In this document: positions 1-9,174 of the stretch, piece by piece
Position numbering within the stretch: the first letter of the stretch is position 1
How the letters are laid out: each line of letters begins with the position of its first letter
NCBI RefSeq assembly: GCF_017743735.1
Contig: NZ_JAGHRO010000002.1
Span: 496,001-560,000, forward strand
Direction: 5' to 3'
Length of the DNA: 64,000 nt
Source of the DNA: Shimia sp. R9_2
GTDB lineage: Bacteria; Pseudomonadota; Alphaproteobacteria; Rhodobacterales; Rhodobacteraceae
The notes under the pieces: model-generated
What the model was told of the DNA's origin: nothing
What the model saw: only the letters and a program-made list of their open reading frames with translations
The model's database searches: none
Made by a program: the position numbers and the translations under genes

Positions 1-325
1 CGTCGATCAGCGCCATCTCGTCGCTGTCCGCTTCCAAGTAAGCTCCAAGGGCAATCATCACCAAAACCGCTGTCATACCAAAGCTGATCACAATGGCGGT
101 CAGCACCAGCGCTTGAGGCAGCGGATCGGTATAAGTTGCATCCCCGTATTTGTTGAGGATGGGCGGCGCGTTGGTTGCCAAGCGGCCCGTTGAGAACAGG
201 AAGATATTCACCGCATAAGACAGCAGCGAAATGCCAAGGATCACGGGAAAAGCGCGGAGGCGCAAAATCAAATAGATCCCGCCTGCGGTCAAAACACCAA
301 TGGTGCTGGCCACGATCATCTCCAT
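1..325 (-). CDS. mrpC: Na+/H+ antiporter subunit MrpC/MnhC (partial, C-terminus beyond window)
   Basis: NuoK (NADH dehydrogenase 4L)-like subunit of the multisubunit Mrp cation/proton antiporter in the inner membrane. 108 codons are visible from the ATG at 325 and the frame runs open off the left edge. Three hydrophobic segments fit the family (about residues 5-22, 27-45 and 72-92), with the conserved small-residue pattern of NuoK-like proteins, and the sequence ends in an acidic stretch as the family does near its C-terminus. The start lies one base past the mrpA stop (TGA-C-ATG), so it is translationally linked to mrpA. Family identity is well supported; only the final residues are missing. 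Confidence 0.9.
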   Translation of the reverse strand, partial: MEMIVASTIGVLTAGGIYLILRLRAFPVILGISLLSYAVNIFLFSTGRLATNAPPILNKYGDATYTDPLPQALVLTAIVISFGMTAVLVMIALGAYLEADSDEMALID

Positions 326-326
326 G

Positions 327-3206
327 TCACTGCCCTCCCTTTGCGGGTTCTTGGTCTGCTTTTTCGGCCACCCGTGCTGCGGATGGGTCGTGGTCCATCG
401 GGTTGATGTTCACCGTTTCACCGGCAAAGCGCGCAATCCGCGACAGGCTGTAGAGCATCAGCATCACCGCGCCGAGCACGGCGAGGAACACCCCAAGGTC
501 AAAGGCAATGGCGGTGGCCCATTCAAATTCCTCAATTGGTGGGAAATGCAGATAGCCGTATGCGCTTGTCAGGAAGGGTTTGCCCGCAAGCCACGCCCCC
601 GCACCGGTCAAACCGGCAATCAGAACGCCCCAGCCAATCAATGTGTGGTATTCCGTGCGCTGCCGCATTTGCGCCCAGGCAAAGCCTGAGGCCATATACT
701 GCATCAAAAGCGCAATGGAGATCACGAGCCCGGCGATAAAGCCACCACCAGGCTGATTGTGCCCGCGCAGGAAGATATAGATCCCGACCATCATCGCAAT
801 CGGCAGCATCGCCCGTGTGGCCACCACCATCATCAGCGGGTGGCGATCCCGCGACCGATCCGGTGCAAACACGCGGTCGCGCAGCTTTTTGGCGGCTGGC
901 CCCCGCAGCAGGGAGTCCATCAGCGCGTAGATCGTCAGACCGGCGATCCCCAGCACGATGATCTCGCCATAGGTGTCATACCCCCGGAAATCCACAAGGA
1001 TCACGTTCACCACATTGGTGCCGCCCCCGCCCTTATAGGAATTGGCCAAATGATATGCTGAGATCGAGCTGAAATCGCGGGTCAGATAGACCATCGCCAG
1101 CGCGGCGACTGCCAGCCCGCCGGTGATCGCAATAGCGCCATCACGCAGCTTGCGCGCCGCGCTGCTCTCACGCGGGGTTTCCTTGGGCAGGAAGTAGAGC
1201 GCCAGCAACAAAAGAAGGATGGTCACCGTCTCCACCGAAATCTGCGTCAGCGCCAGATCAGGTGCAGAGAGATAGACGAAGCCGGACGAAATCGACAGAC
1301 CAATGACCGAGATAAACACCAGCGCCCGGAAGCGGTTATGGTGTTGAGTGACCACGAGGAAGGTCGCCACGACCAAGCCAGCCCAGGCGACAAACACCAG
1401 AGGTGGCACAGGCAGCATGTCACGCGTCGGCGGCAACATGCCCCCAGTGGCATATGCGTGGTACCCAAGCCCAATGGTCACAACGACCATGATCGCCAGA
1501 TAGCGGCTCATGGCGCCATTGTGCATGCTGAAGACAACCGCTTGGGCAATCCGAACAGCGCCCGCCAGCAGCCGGTCAAATATCACCTTCGCTTCAGGCC
1601 GTGGCATCGCGTTCCAGATCCGCTCCAACCCGCCATGCAGGTAGAGTAGGATCGCCCCAACCACAAAGGCAATGGCCGACATGTAAAGCGCAGGCGTCAC
1701 GCCGTGCCAGAGCTTCAGATGAGGATGGGTGTCATAGCCCGTGACCGCATTGGCCGCCACGGTCACCAGTGGTTCGGCAAGATGTGGCATCAGCCCCAGC
1801 GCCACCACCAGAACCGTCAGCAATGCTGGAGAGGCGTAGAGCCCGAAAGGCGGATCATGTGGTTTCGCAGGATAATCATCCCGCACCGGCCCACCAAACA
1901 CGTGAAAGACAAAGCGGAAGGAATAGGCCACCGACAGGCAAGCCCCAACCGTTGCCAGCACAGGCACAAGCCAGGGGTTCTCAAACCACTTCGTGTGTGC
2001 CGCTTCTTCCAGCATCATCTCTTTGGAGATGAAGCCATTCAGAGGGATCAGCCCCGCCATAGAGAGCGCGGTGATGGTGCCAATGACTGCGGTGATTGGC
2101 ATCAGCTTTGCCAAACCGCCCAAGCGCTTGATGTCACGGGTATGGGCCTCATGGTCCACGATACCCGCTGTCATAAACAATGCGGCTTTGAAGGTCAGAT
2201 GGTTGATGATGTGAAACACGGCCGCAATCGCCGCAGCTTTGGTGCCAAAGCCCAAAAGCATGGTCAAAAGGCCAAGGTGGCTCACGGTCGAAAACGCCAA
2301 AAGCGCCTTCAGATCGTCTTTGAAAAGCGCAATCAGCGCGCCAAGCACCATGGTGATCAAACCCGTGGTCGCCACGATGTAGAACCAAGCCTCGGTTCCT
2401 GCCAGCGCAGGCCACATGCGCGCCATCAGGAACACACCGGCCTTTACCATCGTCGCGCTGTGCAGATATGCCGAAACCGGCGTAGGCGCGGCCATCGCGT
2501 GTGGCAGCCAGAAGTGGAACGGGAACTGGGCTGATTTTGTAAACGCGCCAATCAGGATCAGGATCAGAGCGGGCAGATACCATTCGCTCGCCTTGATCGC
2601 ATCCCCCTGCGCCAGAATGTCGGTGAGATTGAAGCTGCCCGCAATATTTCCGAGGATCAGCATGCCGCCAATCATCGCCAACCCGCCTGCCCCGGTAACG
2701 GTGAGCGCCATGCGCGCGCCCTGACGGCCTTCGGGCAGATGTTTCCAATACCCAATGAGCAAGAAGGAAGAGAGGCTCGTCAGCTCCCAGAAAACCAGCA
2801 AAAGCAAGATGTTGTCAGACAAAACGATGCCCAGCATCGCGCCCTGAAACAACAGCAGATAGGTGTAAAACTGCCCCATCGGATCATCGCCGGACAGATA
2901 GAACCGCGCATAGAGCGTGATCAACAGCCCGACCCCGAGGATCATCATTGCAAACAGCAGGCCCAACCCATCCAGAAAGAACGACGCCGACAGACCCAGC
3001 TGCGGCAGCCACTCAATGGAGGTTGTCACCACCTCGCCGCGCATCACAGCAGGCGCTTGGGTCAGAAGCAGAAGAAGCGCAAAGGCCGTGGGCACCGCAG
3101 CAAAACTGGCGCATGCATTGCGCCCGGCCCGGATCATCACCCCGGGCAGCAAAGCGCCCAGAAAAGGTAAAATGGCGATGATCGCCAGCACACTGCCGTC
3201 GTGCAT
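327..3206 (-). CDS. mrpA: Na+/H+ antiporter subunit MrpA fused to MrpB
   Basis: Largest subunit of the Mrp (Mnh/Pha) antiporter, which exchanges Na+ or K+ for protons and supports pH and salt homeostasis in marine bacteria. It has 959 residues and many membrane spans. An NuoL/ND5-like proton-channel domain covers roughly residues 60-420, a DUF4040/MrpA C-terminal region about 600-700, and a complete MrpB-type domain the last ~165 residues (from about 795). This AB fusion is known from alphaproteobacterial Pha/Mrp systems. The ATG at 3206 is preceded by GGGAGG (3211-3218 region). mrpC follows immediately, so the rest of the operon (D, E, F, G) should lie to the left of the window. Confidence 0.95.
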   Translation of the reverse strand: MHDGSVLAIIAILPFLGALLPGVMIRAGRNACASFAAVPTAFALLLLLTQAPAVMRGEVVTTSIEWLPQLGLSASFFLDGLGLLFAMMILGVGLLITLYARFYLSGDDPMGQFYTYLLLFQGAMLGIVLSDNILLLLVFWELTSLSSFLLIGYWKHLPEGRQGARMALTVTGAGGLAMIGGMLILGNIAGSFNLTDILAQGDAIKASEWYLPALILILIGAFTKSAQFPFHFWLPHAMAAPTPVSAYLHSATMVKAGVFLMARMWPALAGTEAWFYIVATTGLITMVLGALIALFKDDLKALLAFSTVSHLGLLTMLLGFGTKAAAIAAVFHIINHLTFKAALFMTAGIVDHEAHTRDIKRLGGLAKLMPITAVIGTITALSMAGLIPLNGFISKEMMLEEAAHTKWFENPWLVPVLATVGACLSVAYSFRFVFHVFGGPVRDDYPAKPHDPPFGLYASPALLTVLVVALGLMPHLAEPLVTVAANAVTGYDTHPHLKLWHGVTPALYMSAIAFVVGAILLYLHGGLERIWNAMPRPEAKVIFDRLLAGAVRIAQAVVFSMHNGAMSRYLAIMVVVTIGLGYHAYATGGMLPPTRDMLPVPPLVFVAWAGLVVATFLVVTQHHNRFRALVFISVIGLSISSGFVYLSAPDLALTQISVETVTILLLLLALYFLPKETPRESSAARKLRDGAIAITGGLAVAALAMVYLTRDFSSISAYHLANSYKGGGGTNVVNVILVDFRGYDTYGEIIVLGIAGLTIYALMDSLLRGPAAKKLRDRVFAPDRSRDRHPLMMVVATRAMLPIAMMVGIYIFLRGHNQPGGGFIAGLVISIALLMQYMASGFAWAQMRQRTEYHTLIGWGVLIAGLTGAGAWLAGKPFLTSAYGYLHFPPIEEFEWATAIAFDLGVFLAVLGAVMLMLYSLSRIARFAGETVNINPMDHDPSAARVAEKADQEPAKGGQ

Positions 3207-3233
3207 TACTGCCCTCCCGTTCGTTAACAGACA

Positions 3234-3262
3234 TTGATAATCATCCGAGCGTCACGAAACAA
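3234..3262 (-). promoter_or_regulatory. Candidate sigma70-type promoter for the mrp operon
   Basis: Reading the minus strand, a TTGTTT -35-like hexamer (3262-3257) is separated by exactly 17 bases from a TATCAA -10-like hexamer (3239-3234), about 28 bases before the mrpA start. This is a match by eye only; the -35 is poor. Confidence 0.3.
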
Positions 3263-3334
3263 TGGGAGCACATAAATAACCCGCTGAAAACCTGTTGATT
3301 TCTACTGTCGGGCAGACAGATGCAAAAAACCTGC

Positions 3335-5314
3335 TCAGAATTGCTTCGCGAAAGACAACAAGGTGAGGTCTCCCGGGTTCCACTCCAAGGCGCGGTCCAG
3401 CGTGGATTTGGCCGCCGCGCGTCCCTGCAGCTCAGCGGTCAAACGCACCAAAGTCTGCCACGCCTGAATGTTCTGCGGATTGATCCGCACCGCTTCGGTC
3501 AATGCCCCCGCGGCAGACCGCATGTCCCCCGCAACCATCGCGTATCCGGCCATTTGCAAATGCGCCTCTGCAAAATCCATCTGATTGCGGATCATGGCGC
3601 CAAAGGTTTGGAATGCTTGGCGCATATGGCTCCGCAGGCTGTCTGGCAAGCGATGTGCAGGCTGGCTCATGATTGCGCGTGCCGCAGCCACCCGCACCGC
3701 CTGCACCTCATCCTGCAAGCCTTGGATCAGATACGGCGCCGCCGCCACCGCCGCGCGGGATTTCAGCGCCTCAAGCGCGCCGATGCGCACCTGCGGGTCA
3801 TCATCCCCCATAAAGGCGGCAATATCCTGCAGCTTCAGGCTTGTGGCTCCAGGTCCCAAAAGCCAAAGCGCCGTTGCGCGCACCAGATCAGCCTGCGTCG
3901 CATCCTGCGCCAAGGCCAAGAGATCATCGGCCGCCGCGCGCGGATCGGCCCGTCCGCTGGCCAGAATGTCACCGTAATGCACCTCACGCCAGCGGCCTTC
4001 CGGGAACCACGCTTCGATCTGCGCCGCTGCCCACGCGGGCTCCTGTTCTTCATGGCATCTTGTGCAGACATCCGGCGTCCCGAGGCGTGCGGACACATCC
4101 GGGCGCGGTACGCGGAAGTTATGATCCCGCCGCCAGTCATTGCCCATATAAACCTGATCCATCATGTGGCAATTGACACATTGCGCGCCTGCGCTGCCTT
4201 CCGGATGGTGGGTGTGCTCTGCTGTGTCATAGGCCGCCAAACGCAGGCTTGGAAAATCCGGATTTCCTGCCTCGGAATGGCACTGCGTACACACCGCGTC
4301 CCCCTCTGCGATCACCTCTGCATCATGGGGCGCATGACAATTCGCGCAGGTCACCCCCTTCTGATGCATCTTAGACTGCAAGAAGGAGCCGTAGACGTAG
4401 ACTTCATCCTGAATTTGGCCGTCTGCGTGATACAATCCGGGCCGCAACAGCGCGAGATTGTAGGCATCGGCAAAAGCTGTGCCCGGCAATGGATTGCCGT
4501 CGCCAAAGGCTTCGCGACGTGAGTGGCACCCGGCGCATTGCTCCATCGCCTGCTCCGGCACGGCCATATCTGCGGTAAAGCCCCAATCCGTCAAAGCCAC
4601 CGCGTAGTCCTGCGTCGGCTGGTTTGCCACAAGATCCAGATGCGCTTGGCCGGGGCCATGACAAGCCTCACAGCCGACACCAATCTCGATTTGCGTGGAC
4701 GCATAGCGTTTGCGCTGAAAGTCGTAGTTCTTTTCAAATCCGGTGGCGTGGCATTCCGCGCAGCGTGCGTTCCAGTTCTTGTAAGCCCCGGACCAGTGAT
4801 ACGCGTCTTTGGGGGGCAAATCCTGATCGGGGTAAAGGTGGTACCAGCGTTGCACCTCGACATCCCAAACCACGTCAAAACTCTGCAGCCGCCCGCGACC
4901 GGTCTCGAGGATCAGATGCTGCAATGGCTCCGTGCCGCCCACCGAATGTAGCGTGTAGACGGTTTCCACCCCGTCTTTCTCAACCACCGTGACAACCCGC
5001 GCGCCGTCTTTGGTGTCAAACTGGGCGCGCATTCCGTCATGTTCAAACACTTCGCCCTGAAAGGCCCCGATCAACACCTCATCGCTCGGCATCCGCCAGG
5101 CTTGCGCATGGTGAGACTTGCGCCAGGCCTCAGCCTCATCCTCATGACAGGAAACACAACGCTGCGAGCCGACATAGGCTGGTGCATAGGCACCCTCCGC
5201 CGCAGAGCTATCCCCCTGCTGCGCAAGCCCCGCAGAGCTCAGAACGAGGTAAGCCACACAGATGGCGGCCATATCGGTGCACAAGGCGCGCAGCGCCCGG
5301 AGCCAATAGATCAT
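3335..5314 (-). CDS. Octaheme c-type cytochrome with C-terminal HEAT and TPR repeats
   Basis: Secreted multiheme electron-transfer or redox protein, 659 residues. A signal peptide lies at about residues 1-32 (cleavage near LAQ). Eight CXXCH sites start near residues 53, 185, 215, 260, 323, 342, 379 and 417. The tail holds HEAT-like helices (about 455-550) and a TPR-like pair (about 565-655). The spacing resembles the octaheme families related to hydroxylamine oxidoreductase and tetrathionate reductase, but no substrate can be assigned and the 'cytochrome c552 nitrite reductase' label often given to such proteins is not supported. It is the last gene of the sulfatase/MoxR-VWA run, 10 bp after batD, so it is probably assembled with or by the VWA proteins in the periplasm. 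Confidence 0.85.
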   Translation of the reverse strand: MIYWLRALRALCTDMAAICVAYLVLSSAGLAQQGDSSAAEGAYAPAYVGSQRCVSCHEDEAEAWRKSHHAQAWRMPSDEVLIGAFQGEVFEHDGMRAQFDTKDGARVVTVVEKDGVETVYTLHSVGGTEPLQHLILETGRGRLQSFDVVWDVEVQRWYHLYPDQDLPPKDAYHWSGAYKNWNARCAECHATGFEKNYDFQRKRYASTQIEIGVGCEACHGPGQAHLDLVANQPTQDYAVALTDWGFTADMAVPEQAMEQCAGCHSRREAFGDGNPLPGTAFADAYNLALLRPGLYHADGQIQDEVYVYGSFLQSKMHQKGVTCANCHAPHDAEVIAEGDAVCTQCHSEAGNPDFPSLRLAAYDTAEHTHHPEGSAGAQCVNCHMMDQVYMGNDWRRDHNFRVPRPDVSARLGTPDVCTRCHEEQEPAWAAAQIEAWFPEGRWREVHYGDILASGRADPRAAADDLLALAQDATQADLVRATALWLLGPGATSLKLQDIAAFMGDDDPQVRIGALEALKSRAAVAAAPYLIQGLQDEVQAVRVAAARAIMSQPAHRLPDSLRSHMRQAFQTFGAMIRNQMDFAEAHLQMAGYAMVAGDMRSAAGALTEAVRINPQNIQAWQTLVRLTAELQGRAAAKSTLDRALEWNPGDLTLLSFAKQF

Positions 5315-5324
5315 AGAGTTCTCT

Positions 5325-6608
5325 TTACTTCCTGGCTGCAGACACCGGATTAAGTGCTGCCAAAGCTTGGTACTTTAAAGGACGTTGCCCATGCAACGCG
5401 CGTCTCAGTTGTTTCAGGTCTGTCTCCAAGGCGCGCCACTGCGGCCCCAGCTCAGCGGAGGCCTGCTGACCAAAGAACCCGCTGCCCAAACCCAAAAACG
5501 CCGTCTCCACCGGGCTGTCCAGCTCATGTGCGCCCGTACCTGCCCGCACCCGCCAGATGTCAAAGGCCCGACGAGCAGCGCCAAGATCTCGGGCATGCAC
5601 CGCGAAGAGCAACCGCTTCCAAGCATAGGCTTCAGAGACCTGCCAGCGGGCAATCAACCCCGCGCGCTTTGCCGCAATCCAGCCGCGCGAAAACCATAGC
5701 ATCGCGAGAACCACCATGAGGAGACCTGCCCCCACCAACACGCGCGGGTCAACGTTGGCGCGTGCATCTTCGCCAAGGACATTCACACTTCCTGCAGGCG
5801 CATCTGCCTGCACGTTAACAGCTGGCACCGTTGCTTCCTCGATGGTGTTGGATGCCAGATTATACCACCGAATAGTGATCTCAGGCAGCATCCCATCGAC
5901 CGCGTTCTCCGCAACATAGACGGTCTTCTCACTGCGCGTTCCTGAGAGGATGCCGCGATCTTCTTTGTCTTCCACCACAGGATTCTCCGGATAGGCCCGC
6001 AGCCCGTCTGGTGCTTCTTGCGACGTCAGTGGCGGCACAAAAATCGGAGACACACCCTTGATTTTGGCCGTCAGAACACGACTAAAGCTCGCCCCAGCGT
6101 CAAGGCCTTCGGTTTCCCCATAAATGGTTTGGGTGAGGCTCAGCTCCTGAGCTGCAATAAACGGATCAAGCCCTTCGGCCCCTTCAGGCAAGATGCCCAC
6201 GACCGAGATTTCCGGCACCGGCAGCACTTCCTGCAACAGCTCGCCGCCAGTCTCATCGCGGTAGGTCACCTGCACCGTGCCCGGCGCAATCCGGAAACTG
6301 CCCGGCACCATGGGAGTGATCTGATAGCGCCGCGAAATGCCGGACCAGGTCTCTCCGTTCACCGTTTTGCTGGTGGGAGAGCTCGCTTTCTCCGGCAGCC
6401 GCACCATCAAGTTCGGGCTTTCCAAATCCGGCCAGACAGGAGGCTCCGGCATGAAAGTCGGCACCAGAACGGTCAGCCTGAGGGTCAGCGGTTGTCCGGG
6501 GATCGCTTCTGTGTCGTCAAACACCACATCGAGCTGAGGTTTGTCCTGCGTCAGTCCTGCCCCTGCCAAAGCCACCCAAATCCCAATAACGCATCCCCAA
6601 AACCGCAC
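5325..6608 (-). CDS. BatD-like periplasmic/membrane protein
   Basis: BatD (aerotolerance-operon) homologue, 427 residues. I place the start at the GTG at 6608, five bases after the preceding stop, with GGAG ten bases upstream. This start gives an N-terminal signal peptide (WGCVIGIWVALAGAGL) directly, while the longer reading frame adds an unlikely tail inside the upstream gene. Mature beta-rich, immunoglobulin-like domains are followed by one membrane helix (about residues 305-325, LVGAGLLMVVLAMLWF) and a cytosolic helical tail. BatD works with the neighbouring VWA proteins, which lie in the same operon. Its biochemical role is unknown. Confidence 0.8.
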   Translation of the reverse strand: MRFWGCVIGIWVALAGAGLTQDKPQLDVVFDDTEAIPGQPLTLRLTVLVPTFMPEPPVWPDLESPNLMVRLPEKASSPTSKTVNGETWSGISRRYQITPMVPGSFRIAPGTVQVTYRDETGGELLQEVLPVPEISVVGILPEGAEGLDPFIAAQELSLTQTIYGETEGLDAGASFSRVLTAKIKGVSPIFVPPLTSQEAPDGLRAYPENPVVEDKEDRGILSGTRSEKTVYVAENAVDGMLPEITIRWYNLASNTIEEATVPAVNVQADAPAGSVNVLGEDARANVDPRVLVGAGLLMVVLAMLWFSRGWIAAKRAGLIARWQVSEAYAWKRLLFAVHARDLGAARRAFDIWRVRAGTGAHELDSPVETAFLGLGSGFFGQQASAELGPQWRALETDLKQLRRALHGQRPLKYQALAALNPVSAARK

Positions 6609-6613
6609 TGTTT

Positions 6614-8194
6614 CTAGTCTCCAGTTCGTTGCGCAGCTTCGAGACGAAACCGCTGTCGTAGAAAGTCCTCGGTGCGCGTGTCCACCGTGCGCATCCATTG
6701 CTCGGCTGACAGATGCCCGCCTGCGGCCTCCTCTTCTGAGGCCTCAATCTGGGTCTCAGCGCCCTGCCCGCTTTCGTTGTCAAAGACCACATCATCTGCG
6801 CCGATGCCGGACTCCTCACCGGTGTCCGATTGCGCCTGTGCGGTTTCCACATAGGCCACGATGTCCTTGGCGATCGGCAAGTTTTGCTGTGCGCCCGCGT
6901 GGTCCGGATCAATCTGCAAAGCCCGCTCAAAGGCACGCACCCCATCGCGGTATCCCCGCGACTTAAGCCGCGCCATGCCTTCGATGAAAGCGGCATCCGC
7001 CGTCTCAATTCGGGCCATCTCCTGCGCAGCGGTTTCATATTGCCCGCCGCGATAGAGTGCCACTCCGCGCATGTAGGGATCTGCAAACCGCGATGCGGCC
7101 GTTTCATAGTCCTTGCGCTGATATGCGATCCAGCCCTGCTGATCCGCTGTTAAGAACCAGTCACGCCAGCCTTCCGCCTGCGCCTCTGTTGGCATAACAA
7201 ACCACAAGGCCAGCACCATCTGTGCCGCCCAGCGCACGGCCATCCCCCGCCGGAACCAGACCAGAAGCAACAGCGCTGCGGGCCAGGCAAGCCAAGGTCC
7301 GCGATCTTCCCAAGGCTGCGCAGCATTGCTTAGCTGCGCGCGCTGGTAGGCAGACGCCAGAGAGCGCTCAATCGCCGCCACATCGCGCCCGTCTGGGGTC
7401 ACTCCTTGGGCAAAACTGCCGTCCGGCCCGACCGGCAAACTGCTTCCATCTGGGAGCAGATAGAGAAAACTCATTGACGCTACCGTTGCGCCCGCATCCG
7501 CATCCGCCTGCTCTGCCGCACCACCCGCGCGCCATGCCTCCTCAAGGCTGGCGGCATCTGCTGCGGACAGCGCATCCAACAGGAACACAACCCCGCCAGC
7601 CGCGGCCTCCCGCGCCAAAAGCTTCTGCGCCACGTCAAAGCCCGCCAGCACATCCTGCCCTTCAATTGGCATCACATCCGGTCGCAGCCCTTCAAGATAT
7701 GGCTGCATCACACCGGGGTCCTCGCTCATGGGTACCACCACATGGGCGCTGCCACCAAAGGCCACCAAAGCCGTGCGTGCGCCGGCCCGCAGCTCCAGCA
7801 AATCCCGTGCTTTCTGTTTGGCACGCTCAAGCCGGTCAGGTGCCACATCCGTCGCTTCCATTGACGGTGACACTTGCAAGGCAATCACCAACGGAGCGGT
7901 CTGCGCGGCAAATGGCGCTGGAGCGCGTGTCCAGCTTGGCCCGGCCGCCGCCGTGATCAACAGCAGCATCACCAGTGCAATCACATCAATGGGCTGCACT
8001 CCTCGACGCGTTGTGCCGGGCACAGTCAGCGCTTGCGCCAAATGGGGCGCTATCCAGCCCGCATCATTTGCATTTGTCCCTTGCCTGCGCCGCATCTGAC
8101 ACCAGATCCACAGAACAGGCACAGCCGCCACAAACACCCAGCCGCGCAGAAAATGAAACGCCTCTAGATAGACCCAGAACACCGATCCACTCAT
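6614..8194 (-). CDS. BatB/BatC-type protein: membrane-anchored VWA domain plus TPR
   Basis: Protein of 526 residues. N-terminal membrane helices (about 17-32 and 68-85) are followed by a von Willebrand factor A domain (about 100-280), another membrane pair (about 305-345) and TPR-like repeats (about 370-460), then an acidic tail. The metal-ion (MIDAS) motif that should read DxSxS reads Q-V-S-P-S at 107-111, so the first metal ligand is missing, unlike the intact site in the next VWA gene. The start overlaps the end of the batA-like gene by 4 bases. The architecture equals a fusion of BatB and BatC. It probably scaffolds complexes for the MoxR ATPase. Confidence 0.82.
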   Translation of the reverse strand: MSGSVFWVYLEAFHFLRGWVFVAAVPVLWIWCQMRRRQGTNANDAGWIAPHLAQALTVPGTTRRGVQPIDVIALVMLLLITAAAGPSWTRAPAPFAAQTAPLVIALQVSPSMEATDVAPDRLERAKQKARDLLELRAGARTALVAFGGSAHVVVPMSEDPGVMQPYLEGLRPDVMPIEGQDVLAGFDVAQKLLAREAAAGGVVFLLDALSAADAASLEEAWRAGGAAEQADADAGATVASMSFLYLLPDGSSLPVGPDGSFAQGVTPDGRDVAAIERSLASAYQRAQLSNAAQPWEDRGPWLAWPAALLLLVWFRRGMAVRWAAQMVLALWFVMPTEAQAEGWRDWFLTADQQGWIAYQRKDYETAASRFADPYMRGVALYRGGQYETAAQEMARIETADAAFIEGMARLKSRGYRDGVRAFERALQIDPDHAGAQQNLPIAKDIVAYVETAQAQSDTGEESGIGADDVVFDNESGQGAETQIEASEEEAAGGHLSAEQWMRTVDTRTEDFLRQRFRLEAAQRTGD

Positions 8195-9174
8195 GCCGCA
8201 TCCTTTCGCGGCATCCGCATCGCTGCCGACATCAACAACGCCAGCCCCACGCAGACCGCAGCCAGCAGCAGGTAATGTGCCAGAGGCTCCTTTTGCCGCC
8301 AGCTGATCCTGTCTTCTTCACGAGGCGTGAGCGCGTCAATTTCCGCATAAATCTGATCAAGCGCTTCAGCATCCGAAGCAAAAAACGCCTGTCCGCCAGT
8401 GCGCTCCGCCAGATCGGAGAGCTGGCCCATATCGAGTTGATCCTCACCGCTGGCGTCGGGATCTCCCACACCGATGGCGAACATGCGCACGCCGTTCTCC
8501 TTGGCGATCTCCGCTGCGTTGACCGGGCTCATCCGGCTTGCGGTGTCATTCCCGTCAGACAAGAGAATAAGCAGGCGTTCCTCAATTTCGCTGGCCTCAA
8601 AGGTGCGTATCGCCAGCCCGATGGCATCGCCCAGCGCCGTGTGAGGCCCTGCCATCCCCACCTCAGTTTGCGCCAGCATTGCAGAAACAGTCGCCAAATC
8701 TTCGGTCAAAGGTGCCTGCACATAGGCGCGCGAGCCAAACACGATCAACGCCACGCGGTCGCCCTCACGCCCTTCCAAAAACGCGCCAACCACATCCTGC
8801 ACTGCAGCAAACCTTTGCTGCGCCGCACCTTCTTCGCCGGGAAAATCAACCGTGTCCATAGAGCCGGAGATATCAATGGCCAGGATCACATCGCGCGTGG
8901 CTTTGGTGATTTCCTGCGGCGGGCCAAGCCGCATCGGTCCGCTCAACGCCCCTACGACGAGGGTCCACATCACAAAGCCCGCAACCAAGGCCCAACGCTT
9001 ATGGGCCACAACCATGGCCCCGTCACGCAGGGACACACCTGCCGCCCGCGCCAAAGCCTCAAAGAAAGGCAGGCGCACAGCAGACTCCCGCTGATGATAC
9101 GGCGCAGCCAGCCAACGCACCAATAGCGGCAATGGCCAAAGCAGAAGGGCAAATGGATGGGCCAGCTCAAACAT
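8191..9174 (-). CDS. BatA-type VWA domain protein
   Basis: Protein of 327 residues with two N-terminal hydrophobic segments, a VWA domain and a C-terminal membrane helix (HYLLLAAVCVGLALLMSA). The MIDAS is intact: D-I-S-G-S at about 101-105. I chose the ATG at 9174, overlapping the previous gene's stop by 8 bases, because the protein then begins with the typical BatA N-terminus (MFELAHPFALLLWPLPLL); the longer frame only adds residues encoded inside the upstream gene. BatA proteins pair with BatB/BatD and a MoxR AAA+ ATPase, all present here in the usual order. Confidence 0.85.
   Translation of the reverse strand: MFELAHPFALLLWPLPLLVRWLAAPYHQRESAVRLPFFEALARAAGVSLRDGAMVVAHKRWALVAGFVMWTLVVGALSGPMRLGPPQEITKATRDVILAIDISGSMDTVDFPGEEGAAQQRFAAVQDVVGAFLEGREGDRVALIVFGSRAYVQAPLTEDLATVSAMLAQTEVGMAGPHTALGDAIGLAIRTFEASEIEERLLILLSDGNDTASRMSPVNAAEIAKENGVRMFAIGVGDPDASGEDQLDMGQLSDLAERTGGQAFFASDAEALDQIYAEIDALTPREEDRISWRQKEPLAHYLLLAAVCVGLALLMSAAMRMPRKDAA

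Noticed and set aside
1704-2534. 276-codon plus-strand frame inside mrpA.
   Set aside because: Antisense to a well-conserved membrane domain, rich in Arg/His/Gln with no recognisable domain; typical shadow in GC-rich DNA.
3320-4522. 400-codon plus-strand frame opposite the octaheme cytochrome.
   Set aside because: Composition is Cys/Arg/His-rich with no family resemblance, and all eight CXXCH motifs are on the minus strand.
5325-6698. Longer BatD start at 6698.
   Set aside because: The extra 30 residues are encoded inside the preceding gene, lack a ribosome-binding site and would bury the signal peptide.
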